A stretch of 64,000 bases of DNA, taken from NCBI GenBank assembly GCA_023512835.1, contig CM042089.1, positions 24,036,940 through 24,100,939 on the forward strand. The letters are read 5' to 3'. A model generated the notes under the pieces. The model saw only the letters and a list, made by a program, of their open reading frames with translations. It had not been told where the DNA came from and did not search any database. The position numbers and the translations under genes were made by a program. The number at the start of each line of letters is the position of its first letter. Position 1 is the first letter of the stretch. Source of the stretch: Taxillus chinensis (lineage: Eukaryota; Streptophyta; Magnoliopsida; Santalales; Loranthaceae). Shown piece after piece: positions 1-12,217 of the stretch.

Positions 1-101
1 TTTAAATATGTCCAAATAAATGTGGGTTGAATAATCAATAGTTTATAGTTATTTGGGCCTAAATACAATAAAATCCAACGAGTGTTTGCTGGGAAATAAA
101 A

Positions 102-592
102 TGTAGGATTAAACCCATAATTCAAAACCTAAAACCTCATGTCAAATTATCAAGAATCTAAATAAAAGAAGGCGTACCTGATTCAACCATGATCGTGGAT
201 GATCTAGTTCCTGTGATTAATCTTCCAAGCCTTCACGTACTAGCAAGATCTTTGAGGCTATCAATCCAGAAGAACCAGCTCTCTTTTACGTTTCTGTCGA
301 TGGGATGCAGAATGTGATGCAGTACGTGAAACTTGGGGACCCGACCACAATATAAATAAAAGTTAATTTTAATTAACTTTTATTATTATTTCTAATTAGA
401 CCCATCAACTAATAGAAATAACAAAATGGTCTCTGCATATTAGTACCTATATTTTTATTAGATGCATTTAAGTTCAATAAACCTTAAACCTTATCAATTC
501 ACTTTTAATTGAACTTATTAAAAAAATATGATAGCCCTGCTATCAATGTACAATAATACACATGTAGCCCATATAATTGTTAAAATCCAACA
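102..592 (-). repeat. copia 3' LTR (left copy)
   Basis: This 491-bp LTR has TG and CA ends and is the 3' LTR of the minus-strand element. It is collinear with 6248-6579 and 9101-9258. The two copies differ at scattered bases, for example catatt against tatatt near the nested insertion point, so the insertion is not recent. Confidence 0.92.
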
Positions 593-603
593 ATCTCCCA
601 CTT
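593..603 (-). other. polypurine tract of copia element
   Basis: On the minus strand AAGTGGGAGA lies directly upstream of the 3' LTR start (TGTTGGATTT). This is the expected position and composition of the plus-strand primer of a copia element. Confidence 0.8.
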
Positions 604-1016
604 GGGCAATATGTGTCACCTTATACTTGTACATTAATATAACTTTATGAGTACTCCTGAAAAGTTGCTATCATAACCTTATGCATCTCGAAACAATCCG
701 GTCCATCAATTATAATAACATAAGGATCAAAGTAGCCTTCGCTACAGTTAACATAGCTAAACCAATCAATGGTCACATATATTAATATAATTGAATGACA
801 TGAATCCAATATGGATGTGCAGCATGGAAATTACATGCAAAATGAACAAACCATGTAATTCCAACTGGTCCTACCTTATACCTTAGTGAGATCATTTAAG
901 AGAGTTCAAAACAGCATATACTGAAAACTTTATTGCTGAAATAACCAAAACACCAAAAAATTACAACACATGTGTTTTACAATCAAATAGCACAATTGTA
1001 CAAACTCTCACTAAAA

Positions 1017-4000
1017 CTATATATCCTGAAGAGATATAACACCCATACGAGCAGTGTGCTCAATAAACAATTTGGGTGGTAATCTTTTAGTTAGCGGATC
1101 CGCAATCATAAGGTTTGTACCAATGTGCTCTATAGATATCTGTTTGTTTTGAACTCTTTCTTTTACAATCAATAACTTGATGTCAATATGCCTTGACTTC
1201 ATCGAGCTCCTGTTGTTATTGGAATAGAGGACTACTAACTTATTGTCACAAAATAACCTGAGTGGCCTTTCTATGTCATCCACAATATGTAGCCCTGTGA
1301 CAAAGTTCTTCAATCATATTCCCAAATTAGATGCCTCATAGTATGATATAAACTCCGCTGTCATGGTGGAAGAAGCTATGAGTGATTGCTTGACACTCTT
1401 CCAAGATACTGCCCCACCAGCAAGCAAAAAAATACAGCCTAATGTAGATTTCCTACTATCTTGGCATCCAACAAAATCAGAATCAGAATAACCGATGATC
1501 TCCAACTGATCTGATTTCCTGTATGTGAGCATGTAATCCTTTGTTCTCTGTAAATAGCGAAAAACACGTTTGGCTGCTTTCCAGTGATCCAATCCTAGAT
1601 TACTCAAATATCTCCCTAATATCCCAACAATGTACGCAATATCTGGACGCGTACAAACCTGTGCATACATTAGACTCCCTATTGCTGACGCATAAGGAAT
1701 CTTCTGCATCTCTTTAGTCTCAAAGTTATTTTTGGGACATTAACTTAAAGTGAACTTATCTCCCTTAGATACAGGAGTATCACCTGGTTTACAATCATGT
1801 ATGCCAAATCTTTTAATTAAGTACCTTTTCAATATAACCCTTTTGTGATAATCCAAGAATACCCCGAGAGCGATCTCAATGTATTTGGATTCCTAATACA
1901 AAAGAGATATTACCTAGATCTTTCATCTCGAAATTCTGTGTTAGAAATTTCTTGGTTTCATGCAATATACTGATATCATTACTGGCTAATAATATGTCAT
2001 CGACATATAAAAACCAGGAAATATGCTTGCTCCCACTGAACTTATGATATATACAATCATCCATCAAGTTCATCTCAAAACCAAAAGAGATGACAACTTG
2101 ATGGAACTTGTGATACCATTGACGAGACGCCTGCTTGAGCCCATAGATAGATTTCTTTAATTTGCAAACCACTTGCTTTGGGTCTCTTGACACAAAGGTT
2201 TCTGGTTGCACCATATATATTGTTTCTTCAATGTCGCCATTTAGAAACGCAGTCTTTACATCCATCTGATGTAACTCAAGATCAAAATATGCCACTAATG
2301 CCATTATAGTTCTGAAAGAGTCTTTCGAAGAAACCGGAGAGAAAGTCTCTTTATAATCAATGCCTTCCTTCTGTGTGAAGCCCTTAGCAACAAGACGCAC
2401 CTTATATCTTTCTATATTGCCTTTTGAATCCTTCTTGGTTTTAAATATCCATTTACAACCAATAGGTTTCAATCCTTTAGGCAAAGGAGTAAGATCACAT
2501 ACGTCATTGTCCTTCATAGATTTAATCTCTTCACACATAGCATCAATCTACCGTTGTGAGTTTGAACTTTCCATAGCTTGACGGACAGTGATAGGATCAT
2601 CTTCCACCAAGCCTATGCCATCTTCATGTTCCTGGAGAAAAACAATATAATCATCTGAAATTGCACTTCTCCTTTCTCTAGTGGATCTCCTTAATGGCAT
2701 TGGTTCTAGAGGTTATAGAGTTTGTTCTTCTGGAACAACTGTTTGATTAGGAGATATAATGACATTGTCTAAGTTCGGAGTTACTTCTTGAACAATGTCA
2801 GGTATAAGAATCTGATTCTGATCATTGCCAATAGCAATTGGAGGAAAATCTATGCCTTCTTCATCAAAGACAAAGTCCTTTACTCTTTCTCCCCCCGCAA
2901 ACTCGACATCCTCAAAGAACCTGGCATTCCCAGTCTTAAAAATAGCCTTAGTAGAGGGATCATAAAACTTATAACCCCTGGACCTTTCAGAGTAGCCAAC
3001 AAAGTAACAACTTACAATTCTTGAGTCCGGTTTCTTTCCATTGGGCCTATAGGGCCTTGCCTCAGCTGGACATCCCCAAATGTGAAAATGCTTTAAACTA
3101 GGCTTCTTGCCCGTCCAAAGCTCATATGGAGTCTTTACAGCAGCTTTTGTTGGAACTCTATTGAGTATATACGCAGCGGTCTTTAATGCTTCTCCCCAAA
3201 GAGATTCTAGCAAAGTAGAATGACTAATCATACTCCTTACCATATCCTTAAGTGTCCTGTTTCGTCTTTCAGCAACTCCATTTATGCTTGGAGATCCAGG
3301 CATAGTATACTGAGGGACGATACCACATTCCTCTAGGAATTTAGCAAATGGTCCTGAACGTTGTTCACCTGAACCATCACATCTGCCATAATATTCGCCA
3401 CCACGATCAGATCTGATGCTTTTAATTCTTTTGCTAAGTTGATTTTCAACTTTCGCCTTAAAATGTTTGAACATGTCCAGTGGCTGAGACTTTTCATGGA
3501 TGAGATATAGGTAGCCATACCGAGAAAAGTCGTCTATAAACGTTATAAAATACAGTTGACCATTCTAAGAAGCTGTAGGAAATGCCCCACAAATATCTAT
3601 ATGTATAAGTTCCAAGACATTTTAAGACCTGTTCGCACTAAATCTCCTTATACTTGTCTATTTTCCCTTGATGCAATTAATACACATCAAAATCAGAAAA
3701 ATCAAGGGGATCGAGAACCGCTTCTGACACAAGCCTCTCAATTCTCTTTCTAGAGATATGACCCAATTTCTTATGCCATAAGGAAGCAGAGTTCTTGCCG
3801 GTTAATTTACGCTTTACACCTCGAGTACTAACATGCAAGGATTCACCAAATGAGGTAAGTGAGTCAAGCATATATAGATTATTTGAACCTGATAGAAAAC
3901 CGGTACCAACTGTTTTTGAATCAAAAAGAAGGCTGAACTTTCCATTTTCAAAAGAACAGGAATAACCAAATTTGTCCAGAACAGAAATGGAAATTAAATT

Positions 4001-4367
4001 CCTGTCTAAAAGACGGAACGACAAAAGCTTCTTTCAAATCCAAATAAGAACCAGTCTTTAGCAACAATCTAAATGTCCCAATTGCCTCAACTGCAACTGA
4101 CTTGCCATCCCCAACGTAGATGTATTTCTCACTATCACTTGGTTTTCGAAAGCTCAGGCAACCCTCCATAGACACACTGATGTTAGTGGTTGCCCCAGAA
4201 TCAATCCACCACGTGTGTCCAGGTACAGAAGTCAAATTAACCTCAGAACAAACATAATTAAGAACATCCTCTTGCCATGTTTTGAAGTTCATGCCATTCA
4301 ACATGGGAATAGAATTAACACTAGCGGAGACATTCGCAACAGAAGAGACAACTGATTCAGAGAACAA
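1017..4367 (-). pseudogene. copia polyprotein remnant (protease to RNase H)
   Basis: This degenerate pol region is read on the minus strand. At 4367-3948 the aspartic protease motif WWIDSGATTNIS is visible. At 4024-3677 a GAG-pre-integrase segment shows LWHKKLGHIS. Around 3518-2713 the integrase core shows RSDRGGEY, then [16 protein letters not shown] and GCPAEARPY. At 2538-1876 the reverse transcriptase shows KWIFKTK, DVKTAFLNG and the catalytic LYVDDILL. At 1709-1017 RNase H shows GYSDSDFVG, DSRKST and SRHIDIK. Breaks include a frame change near 4000 between protease and GAG-pre-integrase, stops between integrase and reverse transcriptase, and an in-frame TGA at 1314-1316. At that TGA family members usually have Trp before the LKNF segment. 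No intact polyprotein can be made. Confidence 0.9.
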
Positions 4368-4379
4368 AACATGCTCACA

Positions 4380-6232
4380 TAAGTCCTTAATCCAAATTCT
4401 TTACTAATACATTCAAATAATAGTAGAACCCCATCTCAAGATACCAGGATACTCCATTAATATTTCATCTTTGGATAAATTATTAACTTATAATTGGTAT
4501 CTTGATATAGTAATTAAATACTGATAATAAACAACATATCAAATAATAAATCTTCCTTTGGGCCGATTAATTATTAATATGTAAACCAAATAATTATCAT
4601 GCATTTATTACCATAGGTATGAATGTAATCATATTAGGCATAAGTCTTCCTTTGGGCCGACCAATACCCATATAATTACATTCACACAATAACCTTTTAT
4701 ATTTTAAAATTAATTAACTTTCCACAAGAGAGGCCACTTTGGTGACATGTTGCAAAAATTAAGTTATCTTAAAATATATATCCTAAACATACCAATATTT
4801 GAATTTACAATTATTTGCATAATAAACCAATATTAAATACCATTTTGGCCTTAAAAAAAGTGCTTTTACCCTTTTGCATGCTTATAATAGATAATATACA
4901 TATTATCTCTTTTCTCAATTTTAAATAATTTAATTTTATTAAATTAAATTTTAGATAATATATGTATAGTACAATATGCTGCAACTTCAAGTACCAAAAA
5001 TAATTTTGGACAAACCCATATTTAATATACCAAATCCGAATAACACTAATTTGCCAAGCAGATTTTAAACTAATTCAGCCAAAAATATATGAAATTAATA
5101 AAATTAAAACCTCATTAGTATTCCACAGAAATTTCACATATCCAACCATCAAATCAAAACTTAATCCATTTGAAATCCAGCATGTGTTTGATTTCAATTA
5201 ATTGATATAAAATCCAGATTAATCCATATCAATAAAATGGGTATACTAAAATTTCTTTATTCTTGAACTAAGAAATATATTTAAATGACCATCATATACA
5301 TGATTTTATATTTGATTATAAAATAAAACCCACTATAACCCATCTCAGTTCAAAAATTTGATGAATTGTCGGAGACACATATGATAGCAAAATCGACAAA
5401 TAACATTTGTGCCCAGCATATATATATAATATACGTACTGAAGGTCTTTATATTAAGTTGTAGGTATTGTTGTTAATACAATGAAGCAAACAAATTGATA
5501 AAGAACCAGCAATATATTCGTACTCACATATTGGGTCATCAATCCCAAAAATAAAATAAGAATTGCAGATTGAATACATATACAAAAAAACTGATTCAGC
5601 GTGAATAATATAATTGATAATTGGTACATATGCTCTATGACTGAAAGTCGGGTATCAAATCAAACCACAACTAATCGGAACCACAAAAATAAAAACCAAC
5701 TTTTCTGTATCAATAATCATCAAATTCAAGCATTATATTACCGAAGAAAAAAATTGCATATACTGCCGGATCTTGAAGAGTCAGTCGGGGATATACTGCC
5801 AATTGATATACTAATTCGAAAATACACACTGAATTAACTGATTAATTTGATAATTGGCGAAATGAAATGGGTCATTCGACCATTAAACGAAATTCAGCTG
5901 ATTCAGGAATAATGTATACCAAAAAATGAATTTCCAATATCAGTATAGATAAGGGTCATTGAATCTTGCGAAACGAAAATGGGTCACATCAAAAAAAAAA
6001 AAACAATCATCATGCCCAAAACCATTATAAATATATTTGAATTCCTGAACAAAACAAATCGCGATAATCGTAATACCCAAAATCGTGATATTAATAGCCC
6101 ATATACAACCAAACAAGATATCACGTATTCAAATTATAGCTTGAATTCCTGATTCAACCGTAAACATATTTCAATCAAAATTTAACCAATGGAATTTCAC
6201 CAAATCGAAACCTGATGATTTGAGAATAAGGT
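4380..6232 (-). other. copia internal region without visible gag
   Basis: This is the position where gag should lie, between the primer-binding site and protease. It is very AT-rich, has stops in every frame, and shows no CCHC zinc knuckle or gag-like ORF. A short motif, cttcctttgggccg, occurs at about 4552 and 4647. Either gag has been deleted or replaced, or it has decayed beyond recognition by eye. Confidence 0.6.
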
Positions 6233-6245
6233 AGCTCTGATACCA
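6233..6245 (-). other. copia primer-binding site (tRNA-iMet type)
   Basis: The minus strand reads TGGTATCAGAGCT, the standard plant copia primer-binding site complementary to the 3' end of initiator tRNA-Met. It lies two bases from the right LTR and fixes the orientation of the element. Confidence 0.92.
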
Positions 6246-6579
6246 ATTGTAGGATTAAACCCATAATCCGAAACCTAACACCTCATGTCAAATTATCAAG
6301 AATCTAAATAGAAGAAGGCGTACCTGATTCAGCCATGATCGTGGATAATCTAGTTCCTGTGGTTAATCTTCCAAGCCTTCGCGTACTAGCAAGATCTTTG
6401 AGGCTATCAATCCAGAAGAACCAGCTCTCTCTTACGTTTCTATCGATGGGATGCAGAATGTGATGCATTACGTGAGACTTGGGGACCCGACCACAATATA
6501 AATAAAAGTTAATTTTAATTAACTTTTATTATTATTTCTAACTAGACCCATCAGCTAATAGAAATAACAAAACGGTCTC

Positions 6580-9095
6580 TGTAAAGACTCATATTTGGGT
6601 AGTTTTGAGAGATAGCCATTCTATTGGAATGTAACTATCTGGACGGTAGTGTAGTCGTCGATGTGAGCATTTTGACTATACTTAGGCCGATTTCGAGTCG
6701 GGGCCCCGTTTGATCTCATTGTTGACTTTCTCGGGGTTTATTGGTTGACTTTGCGTTTGAGCGGTCAATTGTGTGTGATAATATCAGTCTAGTGTTGTGC
6801 TCGTCATTTCGAGTGTTTTGACTGTAGTTTGATTCAATTTGGAGTTCGGGGCCTTGGAGGTCAATTTTTGTGTTGGGAGGTCAATTATTGACTGGATCAA
6901 TGGTTGACTAGGTCAGTTGACTGGCAGAAATATAAATAGCAGAAAAAAAAAGTTTTCAATTTCCGTTATCACGTTTGTGCGTTTGAGAGAGAGAGCTTGG
7001 AGGCCTTGGCGATTTGGGGCGATTTGGGTTCGTGGAGCTCAAAGATTCACTTCAAGTAGGTGTCCTTGAACTTCTTATCTCTCTCTTGTTTTGGATCTGC
7101 ACGAATTTATCATGATTTATGAAATTGAGCATGAACCCTAGAATTTGGGGAAAACCAATTTTGGGTTAGATCTAATGGTTTAGCATAAGATCTGTGGTTA
7201 AGAACTGTTTTATATCATTGTGGATATATGTTTCTATTATTTTGAGGTTAATTAACTGTGTTTTTCATGAGGGTTGATAAGTCAACCATGGAAATCTGGG
7301 TTTAGATCTAGATTTCCGGAAATCTAGAATTTTATACGTGTTTCTGTTGTTTCTGCGCGATTTAGAGGCATTCTGGACGCGTTTTGAGGTAGATATCATA
7401 GTTTGTTGCGAAACAGGGGTGTTAGTGAGCGTCTGGGAGTTTCTGGGCGCGTTTCAGACGAAGAACAAGTGAAAATGACGATGAACAGTACCCTGGGCGA
7501 ATTACTGGATCGAAATAACGAAGATCCGAAGTTCTTGGTCGAAGGGTCGAAGATCCAGGGTCGTAGGGTCGTAGTTCGTAGACCTGTAGTTCATAGCTCA
7601 AAGGTTCGTAGTTCGTAGGGTCATAGTTCGTAGACCTGTAGTTCGTAGCTCGAAGGTTCGTAGTTCGTAGGGTCGTAGTTCGTAGACCCGTAGTTCGTAG
7701 CTCGAAGGTTCGTAGTTCGTAGATTCGTAGACCCGTAGTCCGAAGGTCGAAGTTCGTAGTTCGAAGGTCGAAGATCGAAGACCCGCTCCGAGTCTTCGAG
7801 GCGCGTTGTGCAGCTACGAGTCGCAGGTCCAGCTACGAGTCTCCGAGGCGCGCTGCAGTTCCGCGCTACGAGTCGCAGCTCCAACAATGTAACTGGACAC
7901 TGGACGCATTGGACTGGACCTATTTAAGTATTACACTTAAATATTATACTTAAGTTACAATGTAAATAACGAAATACCCCCATTTGAATTCAAAGAAAAA
8001 TACTAGAAAAATTAATTCCCACTCTTTCAAAATGTGAAAATTGGGATTTAGTGTAAAATCTCAGAAAAACCCAAAAGTTCGTAGTGGTGACTTTTTGGAA
8101 AGTGGGATTAGACATCTTAGAAAAATCCCCAAAAATTAGATTATCTTATTTATGATATGGGAACCCAATGCCGCGACTTTTGATTTCAAGAAAATAGTTG
8201 CTATGGGTACTTCCTTCATAAATCAAGAATTGAGGATTTACTTGTGAAGACTGGCTACAGTTAAAGGAAATGTTGAGAATGACATGCCATACTAATGTTA
8301 GTATGTTGGTGTGAGGTATTGGGGCATGGACTCCGTGAGTTGTTTGGGTTCTCATCGTGATGCACCGATGGTGCTATATGGTTGATGTGGCAGGCATATG
8401 CACCGATGGTAGGCCTGTGTGGCGACTGTGGCCGGGCATATTGCGGTGTGGACAGGCTAAGGCCTGAGTTGAGCCGTTGAGCTCGTGGAGCTAGGGCTGA
8501 GTGCCCTGAGTTGGGATCCCATGGAGGATCGTGGACAAGTTGTCCTGTGTGAGCAGGCTGAGTCCTGATGTTTGTTTGCAAGTTGAGTCCTGATGATTAT
8601 GCACACTACACGGTGCACGAGTACACTGAGCATATAGTATAGACTTATATGTGTTGCATGATGTGGAGTTTTGGGGTCACCTACTGAGCATGTCGCTCAC
8701 CCCTACTTGTTGTTTACCCATTTTCAGGTGTGACCCGAGACTAGTGGAGGACTTTCTTCCAGGAGGACGTGCCCACTACTCTGATGTATGATACAGTACT
8801 GTATTCTATATTTTATTGTGTGTTGTATCCCGGACATGGGTCCGTGGACAATTGTATTTGCATACTGTTTGTGATGTAATGTATGTATGACTGTTTGACT
8901 TATCATGTGCATGATGATGTATGGGAAAGTACAAGATTACTCTTGATATATGACTGTACAGGGTTACATATTTGAGATAACACCCGCGATGTAGTCTCTA
9001 TTGGTGTTAGTCACCAACCCCTTGACCTTTCAGGTGCGGGCAAGGGGAAGTCATGTTCCTGGTTCCGGGTTTTCTTAGAATTCAGGGGCGTGACA
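6580..9095 (+). mobile_element. solo LTR, 2516 bp, gypsy-like
   Basis: It begins TGTAAAGACTCAT, ends GGGGCGTGACA and is flanked by GTCTC on both sides. A TG...CA end pair with a 5-bp target duplication and no internal region is the structure of a solo LTR left by LTR-LTR recombination. A TATA-like box (atataaatagcag, about 6930) followed by a GA-rich leader gives a probable plus orientation. It is closely similar along its length to 26092-28562. It contains a 52-bp minisatellite. The superfamily is inferred from the size and the GCGTGACA end; there is no coding region to confirm it. Confidence 0.88.
7562..7735 (+). repeat. 52-bp minisatellite inside solo LTR
   Basis: Copies starting cgtagggtc occur at about 7562, 7614 and 7666 with a 52-bp period, and decaying copies run on to about 7770. 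Each is built from shorter gtagttc-like blocks. The corresponding place in the second solo LTR (about 27115-27215) has fewer copies, so the array varies in length within the family. Confidence 0.85.
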
Positions 9096-9289
9096 GTCTC
9101 TGTATATTAGTACCCATATTTTTATTAGATGGATTTAAGTCCAATAAACATTAAACCTTATCAATTCACTTTTAATTGGACTTATTAAAAAATATGATAG
9201 CCCTGCTATCAATGTACAATAATACACATGTAGCTCATATAATTGTTAAAATCCAACGTAAAATTCATTTGGCAGATTTAGGATATTGT

Positions 9290-9540
9290 GAGGGGTAACA
9301 GGAAGAAGGGAAAGAGCAAGACTCGAGACTTGTTGGGTGTGTGATAATTGCAGCCATTGCGAGGGGTAACAGGAAGAAGGGAAAGAGCAAGACTCAAGAC
9401 TTGTTGGGTGTGTGATAATTGCAGCCATTGCGAGGGGCAGTGGTGGGGGACGTGCCAAACCTCAAAGCATTAACTTGAAGCCGTTCTCCCCAAAGGAGAC
9501 TACTAGTGGTAGCAGCAGAAGCGATATTGAGGTGTTGAGA
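9290..9540 (+). repeat. 71-bp tandem duplication with exon-like tail
   Basis: A 71-bp unit starting gaggggtaacagg occurs at 9290-9360 and 9361-9431, differing by only a base or two. A truncated third start (gaggggcagtgg) follows. After it, an exon-like stretch opens behind a tgcag acceptor and reads IARGSGGGRAKP then SINLKPFSPKETT, ending at a gtaagt donor-like site near 9540. A further short direct repeat (aataagggtcggattgagctt) occurs at about 9554 and 9609. This could be a relic or captured fragment of a host gene. The protein is not recognised. Confidence 0.45.
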
Positions 9541-10567
9541 GTAAGTTCAAATAAGGGTCGGATTGAGCTTGTATGTCTAAGGTGAAGCTTGTATGTCCTA
9601 AGGACATCAATAAGGGTCGGATTGAGCTTGACCTACTTCGGGCAGAGAGCAGGAGTGGCAGAGTTGACATAATAAAAATTTATTTTATCAAAATAATAAT
9701 ATTATATTATTAATTTGATGAAGAAAACAATTAATTTAATATCATAGTAAAGTAAACTTCAAATTTATGAATAATTAGTATTTTTGGTTAAATTTTAAAG
9801 ATATCTTGATGAAGCCAATAACATTGCTCTTAAAGCATTAACATTGCTTCATCAAATTAAGTTAATTTAAGAGTATTAGTAGCTACATTAACAAACATAC
9901 AAATTTGGCAAATGTAAAAAAAACACGGCATTTAGATCATCAAATGTCAAATATGTAACTTTGAGCTATAGTATCCAATGGAGGGAGATGGGTTGATGTC
10001 AAGTGGGAAATAAAAATGTGAGTTTGTTTTGATGAATGAGTAAATTTTATAAGAATTCTTCAAATTTATAAAAAAGATTATCTTTTTTCATCAAATTTTG
10101 GCATTACCTTGATGAAGTCAATGTTAATGCTATAAATTCAAATATTTGATGAGTATACTACATTGACCTAACAAATATTTAAATTGTAACTTTGACTTAT
10201 AGTAATTTGTATACTTTTTAAAAAAATTTGAAGAGAGACCGTAACATCATCAAATTTATTTTTATCACCATATGTGTCTATCTGATAACTCTCGTGGACC
10301 ACAATATTACAAACAACACCAAGGAAAGGTGGGTTTGGGAGAAAAAGGGGGGGGGGATGTTTTTTCTGAATGCATAAATGTATACTTTTTATTTTAATAA
10401 ATAGAATGAATAATGGATTCATCAAATTTTAAAAATTAATTTCATTAGGTTTGCTATGGTATATCCTTATCTAGTGCACATTTCTTCATGTATGGACTCC
10501 ATCGATTTTGTAGATTCATAGATGAATTTACAAATACCCACCAATTTATTTATTAAAAAAATTACTA
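9541..10567. other. AT-rich spacer
   Basis: No gene is visible. The sequence is AT-rich with short runs and no long frame. The longest minus-strand frame (10168-10425) has no recognisable content and includes a poly-G/poly-C run. Confidence 0.6.
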
Positions 10568-10776
10568 GCATATTTGATTGTTTTTTTTTGTTTTGTTTTA
10601 AAAATGTAATAGTTATTTTTGGGTAAAAAAAAACTGAAAATTAAAAATAATAAAATGTTATTTTCATTTTAGGTGACCTTTAGAATAATTTTTTTTGTTA
10701 TTTTTATTTTTTAGTTTTTACACCTAAAAATAACTTTTACATTTTAAAAACAAAAAGAAAAAAATAAGCAAACATA
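10568..10776. mobile_element. foldback MITE of about 210 bp
   Basis: The left arm (10568-10625, with aaaatgtaatagttatttttgg) is complementary to the right arm (10721-10776, with ctaaaaataacttttacatttt). The interior is also partly self-complementary, so nearly the whole stretch can form one hairpin. There is no coding capacity. The tttg-rich ends resemble Mutator-like MITEs, but the target duplication could not be fixed by eye. Confidence 0.65.
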
Positions 10777-11077
10777 CCCTTTTACCGGGAAAAAAACACA
10801 ACACCCAAATGAACGCCAATATGAAACCAAAAATCGAAAAGCAAAAATAAAAATTAACAAATCAACACAACACAACGTATGTTTCGATGCGCGTGTCGTT
10901 ACTTTCTCCTCAGCCACAAATTATCCACTATTCAATCATTTAAATATCATTTTAGCTTTTGAAAAAAATATAATCATCACAAATACAATTATTTTAGTGG
11001 ATTAATTATGATTAAAATTATAATTTATTGAACTATTTATTTATTATAATATCTCGTTATGGTTACATAAAGTATAA

Positions 11078-11180
11078 TCTGAATTATTCATTCACAATAA
11101 AATGGCTATAATCTGAATTACTCATTCACAGAAAATTACTATAATCTGAATTACTCATTCACAATAAAATGATTATATTT
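11078..11180. repeat. short tandem repeat, about 40-bp unit
   Basis: Three imperfect copies of a unit containing ataatctgaattactcattcaca occur in a row, separated by ataaaatg-like spacers. Confidence 0.7.
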
Positions 11181-11563
11181 ACACTCATGATATTTTCTAA
11201 AAATATACATATATTTATATATATATATGTGTGTGTGTATCAGTATATGGCCTCAATTGGCGTTTGGTGTACACCGCGCGCTTGCACGCTACACTAGCTT
11301 AAAAAAAGAAAAAAAAAAAAGTGGAGAGAGACAACACACGCGGTCGGGCGGGCCACAGTGAAAAACTACCCTTCTACGCCGAGTCTCAGCCTCGTTGCAC
11401 TAAGCTAGCTAGGCCCCCCGGTGTCTCGGCCCGAGCCTGCCTGCCTGCCTGGACTGGACACTGAAGCGTGGTCACCTGAGAGTTTGAGTGAGTTCGTTGA
11501 AAGCACTTGCACTTGCACTCCTTGGATGGCTTTTACCCAGGACCTGGTCTGAAAATCACCGTT

Positions 11564-11600
<37 letters not shown>

Positions 11601-11743
11601 TCAGCGACAACGACAGAGCTGAGAGAAAGAGAATAGAAGAGAGGAAGAGAGAGAGAGAGAGAAGCATTTGGAGTTGAGTCTTGGAAGACAGAGATCGGAG
11701 GCAGCTGGAGCTGAAGAGTGAGCTACCTTCGGTCTGGTGATTT
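11564..11743 (+). promoter_or_regulatory. probable 5'-UTR exon of gene 1
   Basis: A (CT)n(CA)n tract at 11564-11600 is followed by a GA-rich leader, typical of plant 5' UTRs. A good donor (TTT|GTAAGTG) lies at 11744. A plausible acceptor (caactgaag|gtcg) lies at 12205, just before the coding start, so a 5'-UTR intron of about 460 bp is likely. The transcription start is not known. Confidence 0.45.
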
Positions 11744-12217
11744 GTAAGTGTGCGAAATTCTTGATAACCCTAATTCGGTGGCTCGGATCACATGCACACA
11801 CGCGCATCCCTCTTTGTTGTGTTCACCTCTTCATGTCATCCCTCGACTATCTTTACCTTTTTTGTGCTTCGGCTTCCTTGTTTACAGAGGAGATGGCAAA
11901 AAAAACAAAAACAAAAAAAACACTGTAATTTGGGTGTGTTTTTTTTTTTTTTTATGGAGGTGTTATGTTGCTCAAATCGATTGTTGTTTATGCTGTTTGT
12001 TGCTTGTGTGATGAGGGTTAAAAAAAGGTTGATGCTTTAGGGCGTCCAAAAAGTCTATTATGCTGGGGTCAATTGATTAGTTTTTTTAAAAACAAATTTT
12101 AAAAATGCCTCTATCATTGAATTCCTGTTTCTTTTTTCTTTTCTTTTGTTTGATTTTTCTATTTTTGCTTTGTTCCGTTCTATTGGCTTCATCCGACAAC
12201 TGAAGGTCGAAAGGAAA

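Larger units (their letters stand above)
102..9258 (-). mobile_element. Ty1/copia LTR retrotransposon, decayed, with nested solo LTR
   Basis: Two similar LTRs (102-592, and 6248-9258 interrupted) begin TGTAGGATTAAACCC on the plus strand and end GTTAAAATCCAAC. They are flanked by identical 5-bp target duplications TAAAA (97-101 and 9259-9263). A primer-binding site complementary to initiator tRNA-Met lies two bases inside the right LTR and a purine tract abuts the left LTR, so the element is transcribed on the minus strand. Reading leftwards from about 4367, the remains are protease, GAG-pre-integrase, integrase, reverse transcriptase and RNase H, the copia order. The reading frame is broken in several places, and no gag domain is visible between 4380 and 6232. 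The right LTR was split later by a 2516-bp solo LTR. The terminal CA of the right LTR has become CG. Confidence 0.93.
6248..9258 (-). repeat. copia 5' LTR (right copy), interrupted
   Basis: This is the second copy of the 491-bp LTR, split into 6248-6579 and 9101-9258 by the solo LTR at 6580-9095. The GTCTC at both break points (6575-6579, 9096-9100) is the target duplication of the inserted LTR. Confidence 0.9.

Noticed and set aside
7403..7887. Open frames in the solo LTR (plus 7403-7618, minus 7621-7887)
   Set aside because: They are translations of the 52-bp minisatellite. The repetitive peptides reflect the DNA repeat.
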